From: Streptomyces albipurpureus | Lineage (GTDB): Bacteria > Actinomycetota > Actinomycetes > Streptomycetales > Streptomycetaceae | Assembly (NCBI RefSeq): GCF_023701525.1 | Contig: NZ_JAMQAW010000011.1 | Span: forward strand, 218,474 to 282,473 | DNA: 64,000 nt | Direction: 5' to 3' | Shown here: positions 16,397 through 25,002 of the stretch, piece after piece | Layout: every line of letters begins with the position of its first letter | Position numbering within the stretch: the stretch's first letter is position 1 | Translations under genes and position numbers: made by a program | The notes under the pieces: generated by a model | Told to the model about the DNA's origin: nothing | The model's database searches: none | Seen by the model: the letters and a program-made list of their open reading frames with translations, nothing else

Positions 16397-17445
16397 AGGC
16401 CCCTGCTACTCCGGGCCGCCCGGCGGCCGGTGAGCGGTGTCCTCGTGGCGTCCGAGCCGCTCCGAGGGAGGGCGTATGTACGTGCGGGGAGGCGGGCCAG
16501 GCGAATGAGTCATCGCCGGCGTCTCGATCTTCGTCCGCTGCTGCCTGCCGCAATGCCGTACTGAGCGAGAAGGACCGACGTCTCCTGGCGGCGGCACGCC
16601 AGGTTCTGGATGCTGCCGAGCTCGCGGTCCGGGCAGCCCAGCCCAGCGAGCGTCGCCTCCGGCGTGTCGATGCGGTCGACGGGCGGCGTCACCGAGCCAC
16701 GGTGAGTGGCCAATCTGGCCAACCTATTCCACCGCGAAACGGTCAACCGTGGCAGAAATTGATGTTTAGGGCAAGCGCGATAAGGAAACCCCTCGCGCCA
16801 CGGAGTAGGTGGATCGAGACCATCATGGCCCGCGGATCGGTACGGGCCGCGCGAGCGCCTACGCCCGACCGGATGCGCGGTACTCATCAGGCCACACCCC
16901 TCAACACGCGAGTTGACACTCTGTCAAGAAGAAGTTGAGGCGTCCCGAAGCCTGTTGTGAACCCATGCACCTCCTAGGAGGCCAGGTAGTGTTCAGGGCG
17001 GAAATGTAGGTCCGATATAAATCATGATCCGGTGAGAATTCGGGCTTCTTTTGATGTTGCCGTTTGAGTTGTTCGACTGTGCGCGTGTTCTACCCTGCGC
17101 ATGGTGCACGTGAGTTCTCTGTGCAGGTGAAATGAGGCAAGAATGGCCAGCTGGTTCCGTGAGGCAAGGCCTGCGACCGTAGGCGCAGCTGGAATTTCAT
17201 TCCTCCCTCATTCCCTCCAAGAGCCGTTCCCGGCCGCTGCCGCGAACTCGTCTACCGTGCGATGCCCTCTCACAGGGGAGCAGGGGGAAACCCGCCTGGC
17301 TGGACATCCCGACGCCCCCCGCCACCACCTGCCCTGTGACAGAACCGCGCGGTACAGCCGCGAGGCGGCGACACCGCGCGAAACGCCTTCCATCAGGTCC
17401 TCACCCGCGATGCGCCCCATCGACCGGGCGCGGTGAACGGCTGAC
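16397..17445. other. 1-kb intergenic region upstream of biosynthetic cluster
   Basis: No convincing gene. A plus-strand stretch at about 16562-16710 (LSEKDRRLLAAARQVLDAAE...) has coding-like codon use but lacks a normal start and end. The part from about 16970 to 17120 is distinctly A+T-richer than the surroundings (for example GATATAAATCATGATCC), as expected of a promoter region or imported DNA. A 97-codon frame at 17143-17436 has poor third-position G+C and is not called. Confidence 0.4.
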
Positions 17446-17919
17446 GTGACCGAGGTGAACGAACCCCGACGAGTGGTGGGCGCGCTGATCCGCGACCCGT
17501 ACGACCGGATCTTCGTCCAGCGCCGCTCGGCCGACCGACTTCTCTTCCCCGAGTGCTGGGACGTCGTCGGCGGAGCCGTGGAGGAAGGGGAATCCCTCCT
17601 GGACGCGCTCCACAGGGAGATAGCGGAGGAGACCGGGTGGCGGCTGCACCGCGTTCTTGCCCGGGTGGCGCACGAGGAGTGGACGGCGAACGGACTACGG
17701 CACATCGAGTCGGACTATGTCGTCGAGGTGGACGGGGACCTCTCGTCGCCCGAACTCGAATGGGACAAGCACACCGACTTCGCCTGGATAGCGGCCGAGG
17801 AAGTCTCGCTGCTTGACGAGAACGCACAACGCAGCGGAAGCACCTTCATCAAGGATGTTGTGACCGCAGCACACGCCTGGCTCGCCGATGCTTCCGGGAA
17901 GAGCCGCAGAGCTCTCTGA
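17446..17919 (+). CDS. Nudix hydrolase
   Basis: A 157-residue protein with a complete Nudix box, GAVEEGESLLDALHREIAEE followed by TGW, at about residues 43-66. The preceding RRVVGALIRDPYDRIFVQRR strand is typical of the family. Nudix enzymes hydrolyse X-linked nucleoside diphosphates such as NDP-sugars, dinucleoside polyphosphates or isoprenoid diphosphates; the substrate cannot be read from the sequence. The start is the GTG at 17446. It lies 95 bp upstream of the Gfo/Idh gene in the same direction and may belong to the biosynthetic cluster or be an independent housekeeping gene. Confidence 0.88.
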   Translation: MTEVNEPRRVVGALIRDPYDRIFVQRRSADRLLFPECWDVVGGAVEEGESLLDALHREIAEETGWRLHRVLARVAHEEWTANGLRHIESDYVVEVDGDLSSPELEWDKHTDFAWIAAEEVSLLDENAQRSGSTFIKDVVTAAHAWLADASGKSRRAL

Positions 17920-18014
17920 ACCGCCCGCGGCCAAGAGACCGATGGGATCTCCACGGGCCTTTCCTGGCTGCCGGCGTCATCCTCAAATGATGTTCTGCGA
18001 GGGGGATATTCTGT

Positions 18015-19031
18015 ATGCCCGGCTACGGATTAGAGAACGTACGTCCGCGACCGCGAGTAGTGGTGGTCGGATTCGCTGGACACCAAGGAAAAGAGTATCT
18101 GCCGATCGTGCGGGAGAGTGCAGATATCGTCGGCGGCGTCGACCCCGCCCCGGCGGCCTCATCCCTCGCCGACGAGTGGGGGTTCCCGCATTTCGATTTC
18201 CTCAGCGAGGCACTCGAAAGAGTCGAATTCGACGCCGCAGTGGTCACCGTGCCGCATAGCGAGCACTTCCCGGTCTGTACAAAACTCCTGGCGCACGGCA
18301 GGCATGTCATCAAGGAAAAGCCGTTCGCCGTCACCGAACAGGAAGCCCGGCAACTGATACACCTGGCGCAACGGGCTGACCGCAGCGTCTTCACGCTGCT
18401 GCAACGGAACTTCGACCCCGTTTTCCAGTTCGCCCAGGAGAACCTCGCGCGGATCGGGGAGCCCTACTGGTTCTCCTACGACTACCACTTCAACCTGGCT
18501 CATCCGACCACGGGTTGGCGCGCCTCCAGGGAGCAGGCGATGGGCGGTGTGCTCCTCGATATGGGCTACCACCTCATCGATGTGCTCAGCGGGCTGTTCC
18601 CCGAACCCCCTCGGGTGCACTCCGCCTTCGTGCACCGCTACCAGGAGATGCGGGATCGTCGACTGGAGGATCTCGTCAGCCTCATGTGCAGCTATCCCTC
18701 AACGGGACTTGCGGGCTCGCTGCGCATCTCACGCCATAACTACGAGAAGGTCGAACACCTCTGCGTGCTCGGTACGGAGGGCGCGTTGAACATCGCCCCC
18801 GGGGTCGCCATCCTGCACTCCGTCGGAGGGCTGCCGTTGGAGCGCCACACCTGGGACGGCCCCAAGATCGACGCAGTGCGTTCCATGATCGCCCACCATC
18901 TGGGGCACCTGGACGACCGCTACTACCGCCAGGGCCACCTCCAGCGTCAACTCGTCGCCGTGCGCACGATCGACGGGATCTACCAGGAGCGGCTACGTGA
19001 GCAGAACGAGCTCGCCGACCGGTGCGCCTGA
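18015..19031 (+). CDS. Gfo/Idh/MocA family NAD(P)-dependent dehydrogenase
   Basis: A 338-residue oxidoreductase. The N-terminal Rossmann domain starts RVVVVGFAGHQGKEYLP; VKEKPF-like HVIKEKPFAVTEQEAR carries the family E-K-P lysine; the C-terminal alpha/beta domain has GGVLLDMGYHLIDVLSG with the catalytic histidine. Members oxidise a ring hydroxyl of inositol, glucose or sugar phosphates to a ketone. Next to a DegT aminotransferase it should make the keto substrate for amination, as StrI-like or NtdC-like enzymes do. GAGGGGGA precedes the ATG by 8 nt. Codon 6 is TTA (18030-18032), the bldA-dependent leucine codon rare in Streptomyces. Confidence 0.9.
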   Translation: MPGYGLENVRPRPRVVVVGFAGHQGKEYLPIVRESADIVGGVDPAPAASSLADEWGFPHFDFLSEALERVEFDAAVVTVPHSEHFPVCTKLLAHGRHVIKEKPFAVTEQEARQLIHLAQRADRSVFTLLQRNFDPVFQFAQENLARIGEPYWFSYDYHFNLAHPTTGWRASREQAMGGVLLDMGYHLIDVLSGLFPEPPRVHSAFVHRYQEMRDRRLEDLVSLMCSYPSTGLAGSLRISRHNYEKVEHLCVLGTEGALNIAPGVAILHSVGGLPLERHTWDGPKIDAVRSMIAHHLGHLDDRYYRQGHLQRQLVAVRTIDGIYQERLREQNELADRCA

Positions 19032-19090
19032 CTCACCGACCGGGCCCGACGCGCCGGGCCCGGGTCCACCCGCGAAGGCAGGAAGGACAC

Positions 19091-20380
19091 ATGGCCACCG
19101 CCGAACAACTCGCCCTCCTCGGAGGCGCACCCGTCATCGAACAGCCGCTGCCCCACGAGGTCTGGCCGCCTCCCGCCGACGAGGCGGAGCTGTCCGAACT
19201 GGCCGAGCAGCGGAACACCGACATCTCCATCAAGGGCAACAGCGGTCCCATCGGCCGGCTTGAGGCCGACTTCCTCGCCTTTCTGAACGACGGAGCCCGC
19301 TTCGCGGTCACCTTCAACTCCGGTACCAGCGCCCTCCTCGCCGCCTACTTCGCCCTCGGTGTGCGCGAAGGCGTGGACGTCGTGGGACCCGCACTCACCT
19401 ACCATGCGGCGCTGAGTCCCGTCTTCGCGCTCCGCGGTGACGTGGTGCTGGCCGACATCGACCCCGACACCCGCGGTCTGGACCCCAAAGCGCTGCAAGC
19501 CGCGCTCACCGAGCACACCAAGGTCATCACGGTCGTCCACCAGTGGGGCCACCCCTGCGACATGGACGCGATCCTGCGGATCGCCGAGCGGCACGGGCTG
19601 CGCGTTCTGGAGGACTGCTCTCACGCCCACGGCAGCCATTACAAGGGCAAACCCGTCGGCACCTTCGGCGACGCCGCGGTCTTCTCCCTCCAGGCCAACA
19701 AGGCCGTCTACGCGGGAGAGGGCGGCATCCTCGTCACGAGCGACCCCCAGGTGCACGACCGCGCCACTCTCCTCGGGCACTACCGGGACCGCTCCCGTGA
19801 CACCGTCCTCGACGAGGAACTGCGTGCGCACTGGGTCACCGGTTTCGGGCTCAAGCTGCGCATGTCGCCGTTCAACGCCATCGTCGCCCGACACTCGCTC
19901 GCAGCGTTCCCGGCCCGCAAACAGGCCCGCCACCGCTGTCTGCGCTACTTCGGCGAACAGCTCGGCGACGTGACCTATCTGGAGCCGGTACACGTCGCCG
20001 CCCACGTCGACATGGGCGCCTGGTACGGCTACAAACCGCTCTACCGGCCCGGGGCGCTGGGGGGCGTCCCACGCTCCGTGCTCATCGAGGCGCTGCGCGC
20101 CGAAGGCATGGAGGTGGGCGCCCCCTCCGGCCCCCGGCTGTCGACCCTGCCGCTCTACGCCCGCCCGGAGAACCCCCTCTTCCCCGGAACGCCGAAGAGG
20201 GGCATCGCACCGGAGACCGGCTCACACGCCGAGCACGTCGAGCGGCACGCGCTGTCCCTGCCCACCTTCACCAACTGGCCCGAGGACACGACGCTCATCG
20301 ACCAGTACGCCGAAGCCTTCCGCAAGATCGGTCGTCACCGCGAGGCGCTGGTGCGGTACGCGGCGGGCCCCTCCCGATGA
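19091..20380 (+). CDS. DegT/DnrJ/EryC1/StrS aminotransferase
   Basis: A 429-residue PLP-dependent sugar/cyclitol aminotransferase. Family blocks are FNSGTSALLAAYFALGV, QWGHPCDMDAILRIAERHGL, VLEDCSHAHGSHYKG (PLP-contacting Asp) and FSLQANKAVYAGEGGI with the Schiff-base lysine. The N-terminal LALLGGAPVIEQPLP and the SIKGNSGPIGRLEADF segment place it near the inosose/AHBA-type branch (StsC, 2-deoxy-scyllo-inosose aminotransferases) rather than NDP-hexose enzymes; that placement is a visual judgement. GGAAGGA precedes the ATG at 19091. It should aminate the ketone made by the preceding dehydrogenase, with glutamine or glutamate as donor. Confidence 0.9.
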   Translation: MATAEQLALLGGAPVIEQPLPHEVWPPPADEAELSELAEQRNTDISIKGNSGPIGRLEADFLAFLNDGARFAVTFNSGTSALLAAYFALGVREGVDVVGPALTYHAALSPVFALRGDVVLADIDPDTRGLDPKALQAALTEHTKVITVVHQWGHPCDMDAILRIAERHGLRVLEDCSHAHGSHYKGKPVGTFGDAAVFSLQANKAVYAGEGGILVTSDPQVHDRATLLGHYRDRSRDTVLDEELRAHWVTGFGLKLRMSPFNAIVARHSLAAFPARKQARHRCLRYFGEQLGDVTYLEPVHVAAHVDMGAWYGYKPLYRPGALGGVPRSVLIEALRAEGMEVGAPSGPRLSTLPLYARPENPLFPGTPKRGIAPETGSHAEHVERHALSLPTFTNWPEDTTLIDQYAEAFRKIGRHREALVRYAAGPSR

Positions 20381-20406
20381 CCACCGCCAACGAAGAGGAA
20401 GAGACC

Positions 20407-21096
20407 ATGACTGTCAAGGAGTCCCCCGAGGCCGTGGCCCAGGTCCTGCAGCACGCCCTCGTCGGTGACGACCTGCCGGACTCCTTCACCCTGCTGGGGC
20501 GGGAATGGACCCTGCGCCGGGGCGTCTTCCCCAGCACACTGAGCGCCGCCACCGAGGTGATGGCCTCGATCGTGCCCTATCCCCAGGGCGGCTCGTTCCT
20601 GGAGGTCGGCTGCGGCACGGGCGTCATCTCCGTGACCGCCGCGCTCATCGGCTGTGCCTCCGTCACCGCGCTGGACATCAACGAAAAGGCAGTGGCCAAC
20701 ACGGCGGCCAACGCCGAGCGGCACGGTGTGAGCGACCGGGTACGCGTCCTCCAAAGCGACATGTACACGGCGCTTGAGCCCACGGAGCGCTTCGACGCCA
20801 TCTTCTGGAACGTGCCCTGGACCTATGTGGAGGACGGCTTCGCGCTCTCCACCGATCTGCACTCCGCCGTCTTCGACCCGGGCTACCAGGGCCAGGCCCG
20901 GTACATCGCCGGCGCCCATGAGCATCTGGCCGACGGTGGCAGGCTGCTGCTGGGCACGGCCGACCTCGGGGACCGCGAACGGCTCGACGCCTTCGCCGAG
21001 GAAGCCGGTCTGCGGGTCGAACTGCTGCACCGCGTGCGCCGGATCGAGGAAGTACGGGTCATGGAGTACCACATGCTCGAACTGCACGCGAAGTGA
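20407..21096 (+). CDS. Small-molecule SAM methyltransferase (PrmC/RsmC-like fold)
   Basis: About 229 residues. SAM motif I is FLEVGCGTGVISVTAALIG; the next strand is VTALDINEKAVANTAANAE; motif IV reads FWNVPWTYV, an N-x-P-W variant of the NPPY motif of N- and exocyclic-amine methyltransferases. The N-terminal LRRGVFPSTLSAAT matches the substrate-loop start of MTS-domain enzymes. It could N-methylate the amino group introduced by the DegT enzyme; this is inference. GAGGAAGAG precedes the ATG at 20407. An in-frame ATG at 20377 overlaps the aminotransferase stop (ATGA) and is an alternative, coupled start. A strong hairpin follows the stop. Confidence 0.85.
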   Translation: MTVKESPEAVAQVLQHALVGDDLPDSFTLLGREWTLRRGVFPSTLSAATEVMASIVPYPQGGSFLEVGCGTGVISVTAALIGCASVTALDINEKAVANTAANAERHGVSDRVRVLQSDMYTALEPTERFDAIFWNVPWTYVEDGFALSTDLHSAVFDPGYQGQARYIAGAHEHLADGGRLLLGTADLGDRERLDAFAEEAGLRVELLHRVRRIEEVRVMEYHMLELHAK

Positions 21097-21100
21097 TCCG

Positions 21101-21138
21101 TCAGCCCCTGGCGCTCCGCCCGGATCGCCAGGGGCTGA
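21101..21138 (+). terminator. Perfect 13-bp stem-loop between methyltransferase and phosphatase genes
   Basis: TCAGCCCCTGGCG (21101-21113) and its exact reverse complement (21126-21138) flank a 12-nt loop, starting 5 bp after the methyltransferase stop. It may be a terminator, attenuator or processing site that splits the cluster into two expression levels. No U-tract follows. Confidence 0.75.
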
Positions 21139-21175
21139 GCCCCCGAAACCCACGATGTGTGCAGTGAGGCGCTCC

Positions 21176-22012
21176 ATGTCACAACAGGCCGATCTCGAAC
21201 TGGCCCTGCGACTCGGCGATATCGCCGACAGCATCACCAGCAGTCGCTTCCAAGCCCGCGACCTGCGGATCCAGGAGAAGCTGGACCGTACGCCCGTGAC
21301 CGACGCGGACACCGCCGTCGAAACGGCCGTACGCGAGGCCCTGAGGTCCGCCCGTCCGGACGACGCCTTCGCCGGGGAGGAGACCGGCGGCTCCGTCACG
21401 GCCGGGCGCACCTGGATGGTCGACCCCATCGACGGCACCAAGAACTTCCTACGCGGGATACCGGTCTGGGCGACACTGATCGCCTTGCTGGAGGACGGCC
21501 GACCCACCGTCGGTGTGATCAGTGCCCCCGCCCTGCACAGCCGCTGGTGGGCGGCTGCCGAACGAGGCGCCTGGCTGCGGCGCGGGTCGGTCGACAGCGC
21601 CCCCCTGCCCCTGCGGGTCTCCGGCAACACCCGCCTCGCCAAGGCCTATCTGTCCACCACCAGCACACGTACCTGGGATGTCTTCCACTCCTGTGAGGCA
21701 TATCTGCGCCTGGCCGAAGCGTGCTGGGAGGACCGTGCCTTCGGAGACTTCCTCCAACACTGCATGGTGGCCGAAGGAACCCTCGACATCGCGGCCGAAC
21801 CGGTCGTGAACCCCTGGGACATCACCGCCGTACAGATCCTCGTGGAGGAGGCCGGCGGTGTCTGCACCGATCTCCTGGGCGCCTCGCCCCAAAGCGGCAC
21901 CGGCGCCCTGTCCGCCAACCCGCGGTTGCATCAGCTCGCCCTGAGAGTCCTCTCGGCCCCGCCTGGTGCCGCCCTCGATGACGAGACAGATGACCCCGCG
22001 AGGGCAACATAA
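21176..22012 (+). CDS. Inositol monophosphatase family phosphatase
   Basis: A 278-residue member of the IMPase/histidinol-phosphatase/CysQ superfamily. Metal motif 1 is AGEETGG (about residues 62-68); motif 2 is WMVDPIDGTKNFLRG; the C-terminal metal motif is NPWDITAVQILVEEAGG. It should hydrolyse a phosphomonoester of a cyclitol or sugar. In this cluster it could release inositol from inositol phosphate before oxidation, or dephosphorylate the aminated product. The ATG at 21176 follows GTGAGG; an ATG at 21155 is possible. It lies after a strong hairpin, so it may be transcribed separately from the first genes. Confidence 0.9.
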   Translation: MSQQADLELALRLGDIADSITSSRFQARDLRIQEKLDRTPVTDADTAVETAVREALRSARPDDAFAGEETGGSVTAGRTWMVDPIDGTKNFLRGIPVWATLIALLEDGRPTVGVISAPALHSRWWAAAERGAWLRRGSVDSAPLPLRVSGNTRLAKAYLSTTSTRTWDVFHSCEAYLRLAEACWEDRAFGDFLQHCMVAEGTLDIAAEPVVNPWDITAVQILVEEAGGVCTDLLGASPQSGTGALSANPRLHQLALRVLSAPPGAALDDETDDPARAT

Positions 22013-22071
22013 GCCCGTTTGATCCCGGCGCCCAACCGCCAGGTCGGAATTCCACAGAGAAACGGACCATC

Positions 22072-23637
22072 ATGCTGATTCTTTCCCTCAAGGAAGGCCA
22101 TGACGGGGCGGTAGCAGCCGTCGAGGATGGCAAGCTGCTCTTCTCCCTGGAGGCGGAGAAGGACTCGTTCATCCGCTACAGCGGCCTGACCGCCGAGGTG
22201 TTCGCCGTAGCGGCGGACCGGCTGGACAAACAGCCGGACGTCATCGCCCTGAGCGGCTGGATCAAGGGGACCCAGGCCACCGACCAACCCTCGCGTAGCG
22301 GGTACTTCGGTGTGGGCGAGTCCGCGATCTCGGACGAAGCCGGCCGGTTCTTCGGGAAGCCCGTGCGCGTCTTCTCCTCCACACATGAGCGCTCCCACAT
22401 CATGACGTCCTACGGAATGTCGGCACTCCGTCGGGACCAGCCCTTCTACGGTCTGGTGTGGGAGGGGAACATCGGCTCGTTCTACCGCATCGACGAGCAC
22501 GGGGAGGTGACCCATCTCAAGGAGGTGCTCAACCACCCGGGCAACAAGTACTCCTACGGCTTCGCGCTCGCGGACCCCGAGTTCAGCGCGCACCAGGAAT
22601 TCGTCCGCTTCCAGGACGCGGGCAAGCAGATGGCGTTGGCCGGATTTGCCGAGGATCGATCGGCAACCCCTGCTGAGCAGGAGGTAATCGACTTCATTCT
22701 CGGCCAGAAGAAGGTCATCACCGGAAACCTGAAAGACCGGATGACCGATTCCCCCTTCCATAACATCGGCGTGGAATCGGATGCGTACAAGAGCCTCGCC
22801 GCCCGCCTGTCGAACGCCATCTTCGACCGGTTCCACGCATACGCCAGGGAGCATTTAACGGAGGGCCTCCCGCTGCTCATCTCAGGTGGCTGCGGTCTCA
22901 ATTGCGAGTGGAATCGCCGCTGGCGCGAGTGCGGGCTCTTCCCCGCGGTCTTCGTCCCGCCGTGCCCCAACGACAGCGGCTCCGCGATCGGGACCGCCAT
23001 CGACGCCCAGCACTTCTACACCGGGTCGGCGGACCTGGACTGGGATGTCTACGCGGGTGGCGAATTCGTCGAGGACATGGAGTTCGACCCGCAGCGTTAC
23101 GAAATCCGCCCGGTGCACTACGGCGAGGTCGCACGCTACCTCCGCGACGGAAACATCATCGGCTGGGCGCAGGGCCGTTGGGAAATCGGCCCCCGCGCGC
23201 TCGGGAACCGGTCGATCCTGGCCGCTCCCTTCACCGTGGAGACGACAGTCAGGCTCAACAAGATCAAGCAGCGCGAGAGCTACCGCCCCATCGCCCCGAT
23301 CTGTCTGGAGCAGGAGGCGAGCCGCTGGTTCGGTGGCGGGGTCCCCGATCCCTACATGCTGTACTTCAGCCAGGTCGAGTCCGGCGAGCTGCGGGCGGTC
23401 ACCCACGTCGACGGAACGGCTCGCACCCAGACCATCGACCCGACGACGAACCCGGAGATGGCCGATCTACTGACCTGCTTCGGCGAATTGACCGGATTCA
23501 GCGTCCTCTGCAACACCTCCCTCAACTACTCGGGGCGCGGGTTCATCAACCGCAACAGCGACCTGATTGCGTACGGCGAACTCCACGGACTGGATGGATA
23601 TGTCGTGAATGACGCCTTCATTACCCCGCGACGATGA
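22072..23637 (+). CDS. NodU/TobZ-type O-carbamoyltransferase
   Basis: A 521-residue two-domain carbamoyltransferase. The N-terminal Kae1-like domain has LSLKEGHDGAVAAVEDGK, the histidine pair in THERSHIMTSY, and LLISGGCGLNCEWNRRW followed by PPCPNDSGSAIGTA. The C-terminal YrdC-like part has IIGWAQGRWEIGPRALGNRS, NKIKQRESYRPIAP and FSVLCNTSLNYSGRG. These are all NodU/CmcH/TobZ/GdmN family blocks. It would transfer carbamoyl from carbamoyl phosphate, via carbamoyl-AMP, to a hydroxyl, presumably of the aminated cyclitol or sugar made by its neighbours. Codon 262 is TTA (22855-22857), so translation should need the bldA tRNA. The Shine-Dalgarno is weak. It is the last gene of the cluster. Confidence 0.92.
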   Translation: MLILSLKEGHDGAVAAVEDGKLLFSLEAEKDSFIRYSGLTAEVFAVAADRLDKQPDVIALSGWIKGTQATDQPSRSGYFGVGESAISDEAGRFFGKPVRVFSSTHERSHIMTSYGMSALRRDQPFYGLVWEGNIGSFYRIDEHGEVTHLKEVLNHPGNKYSYGFALADPEFSAHQEFVRFQDAGKQMALAGFAEDRSATPAEQEVIDFILGQKKVITGNLKDRMTDSPFHNIGVESDAYKSLAARLSNAIFDRFHAYAREHLTEGLPLLISGGCGLNCEWNRRWRECGLFPAVFVPPCPNDSGSAIGTAIDAQHFYTGSADLDWDVYAGGEFVEDMEFDPQRYEIRPVHYGEVARYLRDGNIIGWAQGRWEIGPRALGNRSILAAPFTVETTVRLNKIKQRESYRPIAPICLEQEASRWFGGGVPDPYMLYFSQVESGELRAVTHVDGTARTQTIDPTTNPEMADLLTCFGELTGFSVLCNTSLNYSGRGFINRNSDLIAYGELHGLDGYVVNDAFITPRR

Positions 23638-24331
23638 TTCTCCGGCCGCCGAATCCCGGGCATCCGCGCCGAATACCGCGAACCGGATCCGTTCCGGTGG
23701 GTGACCGGGGATTCCGCTTAAGGCTTCAGCGGGGGACGGTGGTTCGAACTGGAGCAGGCGGACGTCTTCCGACGTCATGGCCCTACCCGGCACGACACCG
23801 TCATGACCCGCCGGGCACTTGATGACCACCCCGTCCATGACCTGTTCCCCGGTCCGCCCGACAGAAGTGGTAACGCCGTTCCTGCCGCGAGGCAGCCCAC
23901 GCCGGCGGATCCCTGACTGTGCCCGCGTCGAGGTCCGGCCCTGGCAGCGCGAGGGCCGTGGGCAGTGGGTGATCGCCCGCCACCAGCAGACTGTAGTGGG
24001 GTGAGAGTTGCGCAGGCAGGGCCTGCCGTGAGCCACCGCGCATACCGTGTGGTCCCCAAACACAGCGGGCAACAATCGGTCAGATACTGAAGGGAGGGCC
24101 GCCGTCACCGCTGCGGCAAGGGTGAGCGCGACAGAACCCTGACGGAGGCGGGCGGTGAGGGTACGGAGGCTGGCCGAAGCCGCGTGATCATCCTCGTGGG
24201 AACTTCCTCGACCGGTAAGCCTGTCGATTGACGCCCAGCTGTCGAACGCCGTTCGAACTTGCCAGGTCATGGGCGGTTTCGAGGACTGGCGAGAGTCTGG
24301 ACCCCGCAGGCCCCGAGTGAAAAAATAGGGG
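23638..24331. other. Debris after cluster; one copy of a 17-bp repeat
   Basis: No intact gene. The minus strand has two short coding-like runs in different frames (SPHYSLLVAGDHPLPTALAL near 24010-23950, and EQVMDGVVIKCPAGHDGVV near 23840-23785) that look like a frameshifted remnant of an unrecognised gene. The 17 bp at 24044-24060 are identical to 60568-60584 next to the tRNA-Pro gene. Confidence 0.35.
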
Positions 24332-24889
24332 ATGACATCGTTCTGGACTGGTAAACGTGTACGCCTGCGCGGTATCGAGCCCGACGACTGGACCGCGTTC
24401 ATGCGCTTCGCCGAGGACGAGGAGCGGCTGGGAAACCTGCTGAGCCCACCCCGCTCCGCCGAGGGCTTCCGTACCTGGGCGAAGGAGCAGGCCACTGCCA
24501 AGACTGATGGCGACTGCTTTGGATTGGCGATCGAATCCGTCGAGACCGGGGAAACTGTCGGGGCTGTCGGCTCGCACCACGCTGATCCACGTGCGGGCTG
24601 GTTCGAGTACGGCGTCACGATGGGCGCCGACCATCGGCGCAAAGGCTACGCGGCAGAAGCCGTGGTGATACTGCTGCGGTTCATGTTCGCGGAGCGGCGC
24701 TTTCATAAGTGTGGAGCGCGGGTCCTCGCGCACAACGAGGCATCGCTGGCACTTCAACGTCGGCTCGGGTTCACCGAGGAGGGCCGCCTCCGCGATCACG
24801 TGTTCTTCGCGGGTGGGCACCACGATGTCGTCATGATGGGCATGCTCGCTGACGAGTTCGCCCAACTGCACTCGATGAGGGAACTATGA
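24332..24889 (+). CDS. GNAT acetyltransferase, RimJ/RimL type
   Basis: A 185-residue GNAT protein of the RimJ/RimL-like group. It begins VRLRGIEPDDWTAFMRFAED; acetyl-CoA binding is in YGVTMGADHRRKGYAAEAV; it ends with CGARVLAHNEASLALQRRLG and FTEEGRLRDHVF, the classic N-x-x-S-x-x-L-x-x-R-x-G-F-x-x-E-G block. Substrates in this group are N-terminal amines of proteins or small molecules. GGGG lies right before the ATG at 24332. It is not obviously linked to its neighbours. Confidence 0.88.
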   Translation: MTSFWTGKRVRLRGIEPDDWTAFMRFAEDEERLGNLLSPPRSAEGFRTWAKEQATAKTDGDCFGLAIESVETGETVGAVGSHHADPRAGWFEYGVTMGADHRRKGYAAEAVVILLRFMFAERRFHKCGARVLAHNEASLALQRRLGFTEEGRLRDHVFFAGGHHDVVMMGMLADEFAQLHSMREL

Positions 24890-25002
24890 GCCTGTTGTCG
24901 ATGTCCGTGTCGAGCATGACTCGAACTTGATCTGTGTTTTCGCAGTTCAGCGGACGTTCGGGTGGCCTTCGCCTGATCCTGTGCTCCGACCAGGGAGCGC
25001 AC

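Noticed and set aside
17143..17436. A 97-codon frame just before the Nudix gene
   Set aside because: Third-position G+C is too low for a gene here and no family pattern is present; more likely leader DNA.
23785..24642. Long minus-strand frame after the carbamoyltransferase gene, reaching under the acetyltransferase gene
   Set aside because: Coding-like sequence switches frames and the right part is antisense to a clear GNAT gene; at most a remnant.
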